From: Deltaproteobacteria bacterium
GTDB lineage: Bacteria > Desulfobacterota > Binatia > Binatales > Binataceae
Assembly: GCA_021780225.1 (NCBI GenBank)
Contig: JAJXZF010000028.1
Coordinates: 1 to 36,537 of the forward strand
Length of the DNA stretch: 36,537 bases
Direction: 5' to 3'
Of the stretch, positions 22,813 to 32,421 are shown in pieces. Within the stretch, counting starts at the first letter, position 1; each line of letters opens with the position of its first letter. Made by a program: the position numbers and the translations under genes. The notes under the pieces were generated by a model, which made no database searches, was not told the DNA's origin, and saw only the letters and a program-made list of their open reading frames with translations.

Positions 22813-23915
22813 ACGAGGCGACGCGCATGCCGAAGGCCGCACTCGATAATCTGATCGCGATTCTGGGACGCGAAGGTTACCGGGTTATGGGTCCGGTTGC
22901 GCGCGACGGAACGGTCGCGTTCGACGAAATTCGCTCGGCCGCCGATCTGCCGGTCGGAATCCGCGACGCGCAGGAGGCCGGCCGTTATCGATTGGCGCCA
23001 GGAATCGACGGCGAAATTTTCGGCGTGGTCAACGGCGCCGGATCGCTCAAACCGCACTTTTTCGCGCCTGCGGAGCCGCTGCTGGAAATCCGCCGCGAAC
23101 GCCGCGGATTCAAGGCGAATGAAATCGCGTCGGCCGCGCCGCCCCATGCGTTTATCGGCGTGCGCGCCTGCGACCTCGCCGCGCTCGCGATTCAGGATCG
23201 TATCTTCCTGCACGATCGCTTCCGCGACGCTCATTACGAATTGCGCCGCAAAGACGCTTTTTTCGTCGCGGTCGACTGCACCCGATCGGCGCCGACCTGC
23301 TTCTGCGTCTCGATGAAAACCGGACCGCGGGCGACGGCGGGTTTCGACCTTGCCCTGACCGAGTTGCCCGGCGGTTTCGTGGCGCGCCCCGGTTCGCCCG
23401 CCGGCGAGGCGATGATCGTGAAGCTGGGCTTGAGCGCCGCCGGCGGCGCCGACGAAGCCGCCGCGCGGGCGCTAATCGACGAATGCGCGCGCGGCATGGG
23501 CCGGCGGATGGACACCGCCGATTTGCCGCGGCTGCTGTACGACGAGGCCGAGAATCCGCGCTGGCGCGAAGTCGCGGCGCGATGCCTGTCGTGCGCCAAC
23601 TGCACGATGGTCTGTCCGACCTGCTTCTGCCATACGGTGATCGATCAAACGGAAATCGACGGCAATATGAGCCGGCGCGTCCGGAAGTGGGACTCCTGTT
23701 TCTCGCTCGAGCACGCACACATTCACGGCATCAACTTGCGGCCGAAGATCCACGACCGTTACCGCCAATGGCTGACCCACAAGCTCGCTTCCTGGATCGA
23801 TCAATTCGGCTCGTCGGGATGCGTCGGATGCGGACGATGTATCACGTGGTGTCCCGCAGGTATCGATTTGACCGAGGAGGTCGCCGCGATTCGCGCCAGC
23901 GCGGGCAAGGGCTGA
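22809..23915 (+). CDS. group 3b hydrogenase/sulfhydrogenase beta subunit (Fe-S)
   Basis: The 368-residue cytosolic iron-sulfur protein carries electrons between the small subunit and the flavin subunit in NAD(P)-linked group 3b hydrogenases (HydB/HyhB type). Two [4Fe-4S] motifs are visible in the C-terminal half: CLSCANCTMVCPTCFC and CVGCGRCITWCPAG. The N-terminal part (FGVVNGAGSLKPHFFAPAEP, IGVRACDLAALAIQDRIFL) is typical of the sulfhydrogenase beta family. The ATG at 22809 overlaps the hypB stop; an upstream extension to 22674 lies inside hypB and is not used. One base separates it from the gamma gene. Confidence 0.88.
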   Translation: MNEATRMPKAALDNLIAILGREGYRVMGPVARDGTVAFDEIRSAADLPVGIRDAQEAGRYRLAPGIDGEIFGVVNGAGSLKPHFFAPAEPLLEIRRERRGFKANEIASAAPPHAFIGVRACDLAALAIQDRIFLHDRFRDAHYELRRKDAFFVAVDCTRSAPTCFCVSMKTGPRATAGFDLALTELPGGFVARPGSPAGEAMIVKLGLSAAGGADEAAARALIDECARGMGRRMDTADLPRLLYDEAENPRWREVAARCLSCANCTMVCPTCFCHTVIDQTEIDGNMSRRVRKWDSCFSLEHAHIHGINLRPKIHDRYRQWLTHKLASWIDQFGSSGCVGCGRCITWCPAGIDLTEEVAAIRASAGKG

Positions 23916-23916
23916 C

Positions 23917-24747
23917 ATGGCGACTCCCTACCTCACGCATCCGGCGCGAATCGTCGCGCGGCGGACCGAAACCGCCGGCATCTACACGTTCACGACACGT
24001 TTCGTCGATCCGGCGGCGCGCGCCGCGTTTCGCTTCCGGGCCGGCCAGTTCAATATGATCTACGCTTTCGGCGTGGGCGAGGTTCCGATATCGATCGTTT
24101 CGGATCCGGAGGATCCGGCGACTCTGGAACACACCATCCGAATCGCCGGCCGGGTCACCGGAGTGATGGCTAAATGGGACGTCGGCGACGTGGTCGGCGT
24201 GCGCGGTCCGTACGGCAACGGCTGGCCGGTCGAGCGCGCGCGCGGGCGCGACGTCGTGATCGTCACCGGCGGGCTCGGATGCGCTCCGGTCGTCGGGCTA
24301 ATCAATTATATCTTCCGGCGCCGCGACCAGTACGGCGACCTGCATATCCTGCACGGCGTCAAGACGCCCAACGATCTGCTGTATCGCGAGCGTTTCGACC
24401 AGTGGCGGCGCGAACCGCGCACTCGGGTTTACCTGACCACCGATCATCCGGACAAAAGCTGGCATTATCGGATCGGCGTGGTGACGGAGCTGTTTGACGA
24501 ACTCGCCGCGCCGGCGTCGGCGATCGCGATGATGTGCGGGCCGGAAGCGATGATGCGGCTGGCGGCGCATGCGCTGCGCGCGAAGGGGATCGCCGACGAC
24601 GCCATGTTCATGTCGCTGGAACGGCGCATGGAGTGCGCGGTCGGGATGTGCGGCCACTGCCAGTATCGCGAGAACTTCGTGTGCAAGGACGGGCCGGTGT
24701 TTTCGTGGCGCGCGGTGAAGGAACTGACGCGGGTGTCGGGCCTATGA
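23917..24747 (+). CDS. group 3b hydrogenase gamma subunit (FAD/NAD(P)-binding)
   Basis: The 276-residue flavoprotein of the ferredoxin-NADP reductase superfamily exchanges electrons with NAD(P)H. FRAGQFNMIYAFGVGEVPIS is the FAD-binding stretch. VRGPYGNGWP and VIVTGGLGCAPVVGLI form the nucleotide-binding core. A C-terminal [2Fe-2S] site uses the cysteines of MECAVGMCGHCQYRENFVC, as in dihydroorotate dehydrogenase B electron-transfer subunits. The preference for NAD or NADP cannot be fixed from sequence. It overlaps the small-subunit gene by 4 bp (ATGA). Confidence 0.9.
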   Translation: MATPYLTHPARIVARRTETAGIYTFTTRFVDPAARAAFRFRAGQFNMIYAFGVGEVPISIVSDPEDPATLEHTIRIAGRVTGVMAKWDVGDVVGVRGPYGNGWPVERARGRDVVIVTGGLGCAPVVGLINYIFRRRDQYGDLHILHGVKTPNDLLYRERFDQWRREPRTRVYLTTDHPDKSWHYRIGVVTELFDELAAPASAIAMMCGPEAMMRLAAHALRAKGIADDAMFMSLERRMECAVGMCGHCQYRENFVCKDGPVFSWRAVKELTRVSGL

Positions 24748-25517
24748 AACCTCGCGTCGCGGTCTTCAAATTCGCCTCGTGCGACGGTTGCCAGCTGCAA
24801 TTCCTCAACGCCGGGGACGAACTGCTGAAACTCGCCGGGCAGGCGGATATCGTTTACTTTCCCGAGGCGCGCGGCCGCGCGCTCGCGGGGCCTTACGATC
24901 TCGCTTTCGTCGAGGGCAGCGTCACCACTCCCGCCGACGCGCGGCGCATTATCGAGGTGCGCGAAGAGAGCCGCTATCTGGTCACGATCGGCGCGTGCGC
25001 GGCGGCCGGCGGCATCCAGGCGTTGCGCAATTGGGCCGATATCGAGCAATACCGGCGCGCGGTCTATCCCAGTCCGGAATTCATTTCGACCCTTTCGACT
25101 TCGACGCCGATCTCCGAGCACGTTCGCGTCGATTTCGAAATCTGGGGCTGCCCGATCGACAAAACCCAGCTGCTCGCCGTCACGCGATCGCTGCTGTTCG
25201 GCGCGCAACCGGTTCTGCCGGGCCACAGCGTATGTATCGAATGCAAGCGCAGCGGCAACGCCTGCGTGATCGTGACGCGCGGCGAACCCTGCCTTGGCCC
25301 GGTCACGCGCGCCGGATGCGGCGCGTTGTGCCCCGCGATGAATCGCGGATGCTACGGCTGTTTCGGACCGGCCGACGCCCACAACATGGAGTCGTTCGCG
25401 GCGCTGCTGGCCGATCAGGGCGTGCGCGGAGACGACGCGATGCGGCGTTTGCGCGGAATCAACGGCTACGTGCGGCCGTGGCGGGAGAGCGCCGATGCCC
25501 TCGCGGCGAAAAAGTAG
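24744..25517 (+). CDS. group 3b [NiFe] hydrogenase small (delta) subunit
   Basis: The 257-residue small subunit holds the [4Fe-4S] clusters that take electrons from the NiFe site. The N-terminal proximal-cluster motif FASCDGCQLQFL uses Cys13 and Cys16. GACAAAGGIQAL and EIWGCPIDKTQ supply further ligands. The C-terminal half is cysteine-rich (CIECKRSGNAC, GEPCLGPVTRAGCGALCPA, CYGCFGP), consistent with medial and distal clusters. No Tat signal is present, so the enzyme is cytosolic. The start codon overlaps the gamma-subunit stop, and its 3' end overlaps the large-subunit start by 23 bp. Confidence 0.92.
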   Translation: MKPRVAVFKFASCDGCQLQFLNAGDELLKLAGQADIVYFPEARGRALAGPYDLAFVEGSVTTPADARRIIEVREESRYLVTIGACAAAGGIQALRNWADIEQYRRAVYPSPEFISTLSTSTPISEHVRVDFEIWGCPIDKTQLLAVTRSLLFGAQPVLPGHSVCIECKRSGNACVIVTRGEPCLGPVTRAGCGALCPAMNRGCYGCFGPADAHNMESFAALLADQGVRGDDAMRRLRGINGYVRPWRESADALAAKK

Positions 25518-26796
25518 AACGATTCGGGTCAACTATCTCGCCCGGGTGGAGGGCGAAGCCGCGTTGCATATCAGCCTGCGGGACGGCGAAGTGGTCGATC
25601 TGCGGCTGGAGATTTTCGAGCCGCCGCGCTTCTTCGAGGCGTTTTTGCGCGGCCGTGATTCGCGCGAGGCGCCCGACCTCACCGCGCGCATCTGCGGCAT
25701 CTGCCCGGTCGCCTATCAGATGGCCACCGTCCACGCTTTCGAGCAATCGTATGGAATCGCCGTCGATCCGTCGGTGCGGGAATTGCGCCGCCTGTATCTG
25801 TGCGGCGAATGGATCGAGAGCCATGCGCTGCATATCCATATGCTGGCGGCGCCGGATTTCGTCGGCTGCGACAGCATCCTGACGATGGCGGAAAAGGATC
25901 GTGGAGCGGTCGAGCGCGGCCTGAGACTCAAGGGGGCGGGCGATGCGATTATCGCCGCGTTAGGCGGCCGCCCGGTGCATCCCGTCGGCGCCTGCATCGG
26001 CGGCTTCACGCGGGCGCCCGGCCGCGGCCAGCTTTCGGATTTGCGCGAACGGCTGCTGCGCGTTCGCGACGACGCGGTCGAGTGCGTGCGCTGGGTCTCG
26101 CGCTTCGAGCTGCCGGCGGCGAATCGCGATATCGAATTCGTCGCGCTGCGCCATCCCGGCGAATATCCGATGAACGAAGGCCGGATCGTTTCAAACCGCG
26201 GAATCGACGCGGCCGCCGCCGACTTCGAGGACTGCTTCGAGGAGTATCAGGCGGCGTATTCCAACGCGCTGCACAGCAAGGTGAAAGGACGCGGGCCGTA
26301 CTTTCTCGGGCCGCTCGCGCGCGTCAATCTGAACTTCGACCGCCTGGGAGCGGGCGCCGCCGCGGCCGCGCGCGAGACCGGAATCGCATGGCCGACGTCC
26401 AATCCCTACGCCAGCATCGTGGCGCGGGCGGTGGAAGTGCTTTACGCGGTCGACGAGGCGCTGCGGATTATCGACGCCTATCGGCCGCCGGACGCGCCCG
26501 CGGCGCCGTTCGCGGCGCGCGCCGGAACGGGGCGGGCGATCGCCGAGGCGCCGCGCGGGATGTTGTACCACGCGTTCGAAACCGACGATCGCGGGCTGAT
26601 CCGCGCCGCGCGGATCGTGCCGCCCACCGCGCAGAACCAGGCGCGAATCGAGGCCGACCTGCGCGCCTTGGCGCCGGATCTGGTTCGGCATCCGCAGGCG
26701 GCGGCGACCCGGATCTGCGAAATGGCGATCCGCAATTACGATCCGTGCATTTCGTGCTCGACCCATTTTCTCAAACTCGAGATCGACGCCAATTGA
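25495..26796 (+). CDS. group 3b [NiFe] hydrogenase large (alpha) subunit
   Basis: The 433-residue catalytic subunit has both Ni-Fe ligand motifs: RICGICPVAYQ with Cys67 and Cys70, and DPCISCSTH with Cys418 and Cys421. After His424 there is a nine-residue tail, which a maturation protease removes once nickel is inserted. The downstream protease-HypF fusion fits that need. N-terminal NYLARVEGEAALHI is the usual opening. The enzyme should reversibly oxidise H2 with NAD(P) and may act as a sulfhydrogenase. Its intact Ni site contrasts with the degenerate large subunit encoded at 1939-3441. Confidence 0.94.
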   Translation: MPSRRKSRTIRVNYLARVEGEAALHISLRDGEVVDLRLEIFEPPRFFEAFLRGRDSREAPDLTARICGICPVAYQMATVHAFEQSYGIAVDPSVRELRRLYLCGEWIESHALHIHMLAAPDFVGCDSILTMAEKDRGAVERGLRLKGAGDAIIAALGGRPVHPVGACIGGFTRAPGRGQLSDLRERLLRVRDDAVECVRWVSRFELPAANRDIEFVALRHPGEYPMNEGRIVSNRGIDAAAADFEDCFEEYQAAYSNALHSKVKGRGPYFLGPLARVNLNFDRLGAGAAAAARETGIAWPTSNPYASIVARAVEVLYAVDEALRIIDAYRPPDAPAAPFAARAGTGRAIAEAPRGMLYHAFETDDRGLIRAARIVPPTAQNQARIEADLRALAPDLVRHPQAAATRICEMAIRNYDPCISCSTHFLKLEIDAN

Positions 26797-29552
26797 TTCG
26801 CATCATCGGCATCGGCAGTCCGTTTGGCGACGACGCGATCGGGCTTGAAATCGCGCGGGTTCTGGCCGCCGCGCCGCCGCCGGATTGCGAAGTGATCGCG
26901 GCGGATCGGCCCGGAGCGGCGTTGATCGACCTGATGGACGGCGCCGCCGCGGCGATTCTGATCGACGCCGCGCGCTCCGGAGCGCCGCCCGGCGTGGTCC
27001 ATGAAATCGCCTTCGAGGAACTCGATCGCTGCGCGCCGCGGCTGGTGTCGTCGCACGAACTGGACGTGATCGCCGCGGTGCGGCTTGCCCGCCTGCTCCA
27101 GCGCGCGCCGGCGCGCGGACGGATTATCGCTCTCGAAATCGCCGCGCCGCGCGCCGAGCGGCTGTGCGCTCCAAGCCCCGGCGCGCGCGCCGCGATCGGC
27201 CGCGTGGTCGAGCGCGTCCGGTCATGCGCCGCCGCCCTGAGCGGACGCGAACGCGAGAGATTGACCGTCGCGGGAACCGTGCAGGGCGTCGGAATGAGGC
27301 CCTTCGTATGGCGGCTGGCGCAGGCGGCGGGCCTGTCGGGATTCGTGCGCAACGCCGGTCCGGGCGTCGAGATCGAAATCGAAGGCGCCCGGGATCGCCT
27401 CGACGAATTTCGCCGGCGCATGATCGACGAGCTGCCGCGGCCCGCGACGATCGGCAATATCGACCGCGTCCCGCTGCCCGCGCGCGACGAACCGGGCTTT
27501 CGCGTCGCGGCGAGCGGAAGCGGACAGTCCGCGGCCGCGATTCCGCCCGATCTCGCGGCGTGCCCGGAATGTCTGCGTGAAGTCGCGGACCCGGCGGATC
27601 GGCGCTATCGTTATCCGTTCGCCAATTGCGCGGCGTGCGGGCCGCGTTTCAGCGTGGCGCGGGAGCTGCCCTACGATCGCGCGGCGACCACGCTCTCGCA
27701 CTTTCCGATGTGCGGCGAATGCGCGCGCGAGTACGAAGATCCGTCGGACCGGCGCTTTCGGGCCGAGCCAATCGCGTGTCCGCGATGCGGCCCGCGCGCG
27801 TGGCTGGAGGTCAGCGGCGGAGTTTCGCTTCGCGCCGCTGACGGCGCGGATTGCGTCGCGAAGGCCGCCGCGATTATCCGCGCCGGCGGCGTCGTGGCGG
27901 TGCGGGGAATCGGCGGCGTTCATCTGGCGTGCGACGCGAACGACGAAACCGCGGTCGCGCGGCTGCGCGCGATCAAACGGCGCCCGCGCAAACCGCTGGC
28001 CGTGATGACCGATTCGATCGCGGCGGCGCGGCGGCTCGCGATCGTCTCGGACGACGAGGCGGCGCTGCTCTCCGCGCCGGCGGCGCCGATCGTGCTCGTC
28101 CGCAAACGGAGCCGGGCGCGGCTCGCGCCCTCGATCGCGCCCGGCAACGATCATGTCGGAATCATGCTTGCGTATTCGCCGCTGCATCATTTGCTGCTGC
28201 GCGACGCGCGGCGGGCGCTGGCGATGACCAGCGCGAACCGGCCCGGCGAGCCGCTGGCGCGCGACGGCGACGAAGCGCGGGCGATATTCGCCGCCGAGGT
28301 GGACGCGCTGCTGGCGCACGACCGCCCGATTCATCAGCGCTGCGACGACGGCGTGTGGATGATCGGCGGGCGGGGCCGGCAGCCGATTCGGCTGGGACGG
28401 GGAGACACGCCGCGCGCGATCGACGTTCCCGTGGCCGCGAAGGCGCCGATCCTCGCGGCCGGCGCGGATTTCAAGAACAGTTTCTGCATCCTGTCCGGGC
28501 GGCGCGCGGTGATTAGTCAGTATATCGGCGCGCTGGAAAATATCGCCGCTCAGGATCATTTTCACGAAGCGCTGAATAAATGGATCGCCTTGAGCGGCGT
28601 GACGCCGGCGGTCGGCGTCCACGATCTTCATCCCGGATCGGTCGCGCGCGCGATCGTCGCGCGGCTCGGACTCCAAGCCGTCGGCGTGCAGCATCATCAC
28701 GCGCATGTCGCGTCGTGCCTTGCCGAACACGGCCGCGCCGAACCGGCGATCGGCATCGTCTTCGACGGATCCGGGTACGGCTCTGACGGCGCGATCTGGG
28801 GCGGGGAGGCGATGATCGCGGACCTCTACGGGTTTCGCCGGCTCTCGCATCTGCAATACCTGCAGCTTCCCGGCGGCGACGCGGCGGTGCGATGTCCGGC
28901 CCGAATCGCCGCCGCGTTTCTGATCGCGCGGTTCGGCGCGGCGCACGAGGATCGTATCCGCGGGCTGGTGGGCGAAGCGGCGGCGCGCATCCTTGGCGCC
29001 ATGATCGCGCGCGGCGTCAACACCTTCCCAACCTCGAGCTGCGGGCGCCTGTTCGACGCGGTCGCGGCGCTGCTTGGAGTATGCCGCGAGACGACCTACG
29101 AGGCGCAAGCGGCGATCGAGCTGGAAACCCTCGCCCGCACGGCGCCGCCGGCCCGGCGCGTCTATCCATTCACGATTCGCGGCGGCGAGACGCGAACCGA
29201 AGAGACGCTCGCCGCGATTATCGACGACCTTGAGTCGGGCGCGCCGGCGCCGGCGATAGCGCGGGCGTTTCACGAGACGGTCGCCGAAATGATTGCGCGG
29301 ATGGCGGCCGACGCGCGCGCGCAAAGCGGAATCGCGACGGTCGCGTTGAGCGGCGGATGTTTTCAGAACCGGCTGCTGCTGGCGGCGGCGCTCGAGCGGT
29401 TGGAAAGAAACGGCTTCGCGACGCTGGTCCATCGCGGAGTTCCCGCGAACGACGGCGGCCTGGCGCTCGGGCAGGCGGCGGTCGCGGCGGCCCGCATGGT
29501 CCGCGCGGAATCGGGAGATCGGACATGTGCCTCGGAGTGCCCGGACGCATAA
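26793..29552 (+). CDS. hypF: hydrogenase maturation protease fused to HypF carbamoyltransferase
   Basis: One uninterrupted 919-residue frame joins two maturation enzymes. Residues about 1-145 are an M52 (HycI/HyaD-type) protease with [20 protein letters not shown] and SSHELD, supplying the acidic, Asp and His residues that sense nickel. Residues about 150-919 are HypF: acylphosphatase ([20 protein letters not shown]), two zinc-finger halves (CPECLREV...CAACGPRF and CGECAREY...CPRCGP), a YrdC-like domain, and a Kae1-like domain with [18 protein letters not shown]. HypF makes the thiocarboxamide on HypE that becomes the Fe-bound CN-. The TTG start overlaps the large-subunit stop (TTGA). The frame stays open upstream to 25800, but that part is a shadow of the large subunit. 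Confidence 0.9.
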   Translation: MIRIIGIGSPFGDDAIGLEIARVLAAAPPPDCEVIAADRPGAALIDLMDGAAAAILIDAARSGAPPGVVHEIAFEELDRCAPRLVSSHELDVIAAVRLARLLQRAPARGRIIALEIAAPRAERLCAPSPGARAAIGRVVERVRSCAAALSGRERERLTVAGTVQGVGMRPFVWRLAQAAGLSGFVRNAGPGVEIEIEGARDRLDEFRRRMIDELPRPATIGNIDRVPLPARDEPGFRVAASGSGQSAAAIPPDLAACPECLREVADPADRRYRYPFANCAACGPRFSVARELPYDRAATTLSHFPMCGECAREYEDPSDRRFRAEPIACPRCGPRAWLEVSGGVSLRAADGADCVAKAAAIIRAGGVVAVRGIGGVHLACDANDETAVARLRAIKRRPRKPLAVMTDSIAAARRLAIVSDDEAALLSAPAAPIVLVRKRSRARLAPSIAPGNDHVGIMLAYSPLHHLLLRDARRALAMTSANRPGEPLARDGDEARAIFAAEVDALLAHDRPIHQRCDDGVWMIGGRGRQPIRLGRGDTPRAIDVPVAAKAPILAAGADFKNSFCILSGRRAVISQYIGALENIAAQDHFHEALNKWIALSGVTPAVGVHDLHPGSVARAIVARLGLQAVGVQHHHAHVASCLAEHGRAEPAIGIVFDGSGYGSDGAIWGGEAMIADLYGFRRLSHLQYLQLPGGDAAVRCPARIAAAFLIARFGAAHEDRIRGLVGEAAARILGAMIARGVNTFPTSSCGRLFDAVAALLGVCRETTYEAQAAIELETLARTAPPARRVYPFTIRGGETRTEETLAAIIDDLESGAPAPAIARAFHETVAEMIARMAADARAQSGIATVALSGGCFQNRLLLAAALERLERNGFATLVHRGVPANDGGLALGQAAVAAARMVRAESGDRTCASECPDA

Positions 29553-29776
29553 TCCGCGTCGCCGACGATCACGGCCTGCGCATGGGCGAGGTCGATTTCG
29601 GCGGCGTTATTCGCAAGACCTGTCTCGCCTATGTGCCGGAAGCGAGGATCGGCGACTATGTAATCGTGCATGCGGGATTCGCGATCAGCACGGTCGACGC
29701 CGACGAGGCCGCGCGCACGCTCGAATTGGCCGGCGAAATCGACGCGCGGCTCGGCCCGGAGGAGGAAGAGTCGTGA
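29525..29776 (+). CDS. hypC: HypC, Fe(CN)2CO chaperone
   Basis: The 83-residue HypC/HybG protein begins [12 protein letters not shown], with the essential Cys2 that, with HypD, holds the Fe(CN)2CO unit. [20 protein letters not shown] and [13 protein letters not shown] follow the OB-fold family pattern, with an acidic C-terminus. It overlaps the end of hypF by 28 bp and its stop overlaps the hypD GTG start. Confidence 0.92.
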   Translation: MCLGVPGRIIRVADDHGLRMGEVDFGGVIRKTCLAYVPEARIGDYVIVHAGFAISTVDADEAARTLELAGEIDARLGPEEEES

Positions 29777-30882
29777 GGTTCCTCGACGAGTTTCGCGACG
29801 CGGCCGCGGTGCGCGCGCTGCTCGATCGCATTCGCGGCGCGATCACGCGGCCGTGGACCATCATGGAAGTGTGCGGCGGGCAGACTCATACGATCGTTCG
29901 CTACGGACTCGACGAGCTTTTGCCGGCCGCGCTGACATTGGCGCACGGCCCGGGATGCCCGGTCTGCGTCACGCCAATCGAGATGATCGACAGCGCGATC
30001 GAACTGGCGCGGCGGCCGGGCGTGATACTGTGTTCGTTCGGCGACATGCTGCGCGTTCCGGGTTCGTCGGCGGACCTGTTCGACGCGCGCGCCGCCGGCG
30101 CGGACGTGCGAATCGTTTATTCGCCGCTGGACGCCTTGGCGCTGGCGCGCCGCGCGCCCGCGTCGCAGGTGGTTTTTTTCGCGGTCGGCTTCGAAACCAC
30201 CGCGCCCGCCACCGCGATGGCCGTGCACGAGGCGCGGCGGCGCGGGGTTGGGAATTTCTCGGTGATTTGCGCGCATGTTCGCGTGCCGCCCGCGATCGAG
30301 GCGATTCTCGCCGCGCCCGAAAATCGCGTTCAGGGCTTTCTTGCGGCGGGCCACGTATGCACGATCACGGGGATCGACGAATACCGGCCGATCGCGGAAA
30401 AATTCCGCGCGCCGATCGTCGTGACCGGCTTTGAGCCGGTAGATCTGCTGCAGGGCGTCGCGATGTGCGTCGCGCAACTCGAGGCCGGCCGCGCCGAAGT
30501 CGAAAATCAATACGCGCGATCGGTGCGCAAGGACGGCAACCTCGCGGCGAAGCGGCTCCTGGACGAGGTCTTCACGGTGATCGGCCGGCGCTGGCGCGGT
30601 CTCGACACCTTGCCGAACAGCGCCTTGGCGCTGAACGATCGCCACGCCGATTACGACGCGATTCGCCGTTTCGGCGTGGCTCCGCCGATCGCGCGCGAAC
30701 CCTCCGAATGTCGCGCCGGCGAGGTGCTTCGCGGTCTGCTGACTCCCCCCGCATGTCCGGCGTTTGGCAAATCGTGCACGCCGGAGCGGCCGCTGGGCGC
30801 GCCGATGGTCTCCGCGGAAGGCGCGTGCGCGGCATATTTTCGCGCCGGCAGATCGGCGGCCGAAGCGGCGGCGGCGAAATGA
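29773..30882 (+). CDS. hypD: HypD, scaffold for Fe(CN)2CO assembly
   Basis: The 369-residue [4Fe-4S] protein assembles the iron-cyanide-carbonyl group with HypC and HypE. Recognised segments are [27 protein letters not shown] (redox cysteines), [17 protein letters not shown] and [12 protein letters not shown], with the C-terminal cluster cysteines in [11 protein letters not shown] and EGACAAYF. The start is GTG 29773, overlapping the hypC stop. The frame upstream to 29527 is a shadow of hypC. The protein is full-length for the family. Confidence 0.93.
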   Translation: MRFLDEFRDAAAVRALLDRIRGAITRPWTIMEVCGGQTHTIVRYGLDELLPAALTLAHGPGCPVCVTPIEMIDSAIELARRPGVILCSFGDMLRVPGSSADLFDARAAGADVRIVYSPLDALALARRAPASQVVFFAVGFETTAPATAMAVHEARRRGVGNFSVICAHVRVPPAIEAILAAPENRVQGFLAAGHVCTITGIDEYRPIAEKFRAPIVVTGFEPVDLLQGVAMCVAQLEAGRAEVENQYARSVRKDGNLAAKRLLDEVFTVIGRRWRGLDTLPNSALALNDRHADYDAIRRFGVAPPIAREPSECRAGEVLRGLLTPPACPAFGKSCTPERPLGAPMVSAEGACAAYFRAGRSAAEAAAAK

Positions 30883-31946
30883 GCGACGCAAACCGCAATC
30901 GCCCGGCGCCGGCGAGCGCGTGTCCGCCGCCCTCGCCCAAGCACTCGGCGATTGTGCTCGGCCACGGCGGCGGCGGCCGGCTCACCGCCGATCTGGTGCG
31001 CGAGGTCTTCATGCCCGCGCTCTCGAATCCAATTCTGGATCGGCTCAATGACAGCGCGGAGGTGACGATCGGCGCCCGCGGGTTGCTGTTCACGACCGAC
31101 GCGTTCGTGGTCAGTCCGCTGCGTTTTCCCGGCGGCGATATCGGATCGCTGGCGGTCAACGGCACGATCAATGATTTGGCGGTCGCCGGCGGCGAGCCGC
31201 TCGGCCTTTCGGCCGCGTTCATTTTGGAAGAGGGTTTCCCGATCGCGGAATTGCGGCTGATTGTGCAATCGATGCGCAAGGCGGCCGATCAAGCCGGGGT
31301 CGGCGTGATCGCGGCCGACACCAAAGTCGTCGAGCGCGGCAAGGCCGACGGCCTCTTCATCACCACCAGCGGAATCGGCCTGGCGGCGGCGGAATCGCAG
31401 CTCGGACCCGGGGAAATCAGGGCAGGCGACGCCGTGCTGGTCAGCGGTCCGATCGGCGATCACGGCGTCGCGGTGATGTCGGCGCGCGAAGGCCTCGAAT
31501 TCGAAACCACCGTGGTCAGCGATAGCGCCCCGCTCCACGACCTGGTGGCCGCGATGCTGCGCGGCGGCGGCGCGATTCGATGCATGCGCGATCCGACGCG
31601 CGGCGGGGTCGCGACCGTAGTCAATGAATTGGCGAAAAGCGCGGGCGCCGAAATATTGATCGAAGAAACGGCGGCGCCCGTCCGCGACGGGGTCCGCGCG
31701 GCGTGCGAAATCCTCGGTCTCGATCCGCTGTACGTCGCTTGCGAGGGCCGGCTCGTCGCGATCGTCGCCGATGCGGACGCCGATCGGGTCCTGGCCGCGA
31801 TGCGGCGCCATCCGCTCGGCGCGGACGCGCGCCGGATCGGCGGCGTCGTCCGCATGGGCACTCCGCGCGTGTTGCTGCGCACCGCGTTCGGCGCGGTCCG
31901 CGCCCTCGAGCTGCTCGCCGGCGCCCAGCTTCCGCGCATCTGCTGA
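30879..31946 (+). CDS. hypE: HypE, cyanide-forming dehydratase
   Basis: The 355-residue PurM-like ATPase dehydrates the C-terminal thiocarboxamide to thiocyanate and donates CN- to HypC-HypD. The glycine-rich [14 protein letters not shown] and the metal site in [19 protein letters not shown] are clear. [34 protein letters not shown] and the terminal PRIC are also present, with Cys as the last residue as required for function. A proline-rich 20-residue N-terminal leader precedes the core. The ATG overlaps the hypD stop, and no further gene follows closely, so this probably ends the operon. Confidence 0.93.
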   Translation: MSDANRNRPAPASACPPPSPKHSAIVLGHGGGGRLTADLVREVFMPALSNPILDRLNDSAEVTIGARGLLFTTDAFVVSPLRFPGGDIGSLAVNGTINDLAVAGGEPLGLSAAFILEEGFPIAELRLIVQSMRKAADQAGVGVIAADTKVVERGKADGLFITTSGIGLAAAESQLGPGEIRAGDAVLVSGPIGDHGVAVMSAREGLEFETTVVSDSAPLHDLVAAMLRGGGAIRCMRDPTRGGVATVVNELAKSAGAEILIEETAAPVRDGVRAACEILGLDPLYVACEGRLVAIVADADADRVLAAMRRHPLGADARRIGGVVRMGTPRVLLRTAFGAVRALELLAGAQLPRIC

Positions 31947-32421
31947 CCCCTTCGCGTCGTTCGATCCGCGCGCGCGTCCACGGTCGGTTCCGGAGGCGAC
32001 TGACGGTGGGCGTGCCCGACGGACCACAAGATGAATGGCGCCGTATCCTTCACGCGGACCAGCGGCACGCCGCGGAATTCTCACCCAATGGCGCTCGGCG
32101 ACTTGGTCGAGGTGAAAGTGACCGGCTTCGGCCGCTTGCCGGATCGGGTGAGCGAAGCTCCGGCGCCCGCGAATCAGGTTGGCGTGATCGCGGAATGGCT
32201 AATCGACGATATATCGTCTCATGCCGCCGCTCGGCGTTAGTTATCGGACCGAGAAAAAAGGTTTTATGTCAGATTGATTTTGGCGACAATTCGATCATGG
32301 TGATCGATAACGCTCACGGCGCCGCCGCGCGGCGCGCGCCGCATTTTGGGACTCCTGACGAAGCCGGAGCGAAACGCCGCGTCCCCGGGCGCGAACGCCG
32401 GCCGGTCAACTCGATAGAGCG
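31947..32421. other. non-coding spacer with a degraded FAH-like fragment
   Basis: The 475 bases between hypE and the acetyl-CoA synthetase gene contain no intact gene. A frame at about 32031-32150 reads SGTPRNSHPMALGDLVEVKV then TGFGRLPDRV. This resembles the C-terminal end of fumarylacetoacetate-hydrolase-family proteins (GTP...GD-VEVE--G-G-L-N-V). It is too short and has no catalytic part, so I treat it as a possible relic. From 32240 on the sequence is more AT-rich and probably holds the promoter of the next operon. A 7-bp dyad there is listed separately. Confidence 0.4.
32291..32307. promoter_or_regulatory. perfect dyad upstream of acetyl-CoA synthetase
   Basis: TCGATCA (32291-32297) and TGATCGA (32301-32307) are exact inverted repeats around TGG, about 115 bp before the acs ATG and inside the only AT-richer stretch of this region. 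It is a candidate transcription-factor site. No regulator can be named. Confidence 0.4.

Noticed and set aside
25800-26792. Upstream 331 codons of the long open frame that includes the protease-HypF fusion
   Set aside because: It overlaps the hydrogenase large-subunit gene in another frame, is arginine-rich and resembles no family. The real start is the TTG at 26793.
27222-29432. 736-codon minus-strand open frame opposite hypF
   Set aside because: Antisense shadow with highly biased Arg/Ala composition. The plus-strand frame contains all HypF motifs.
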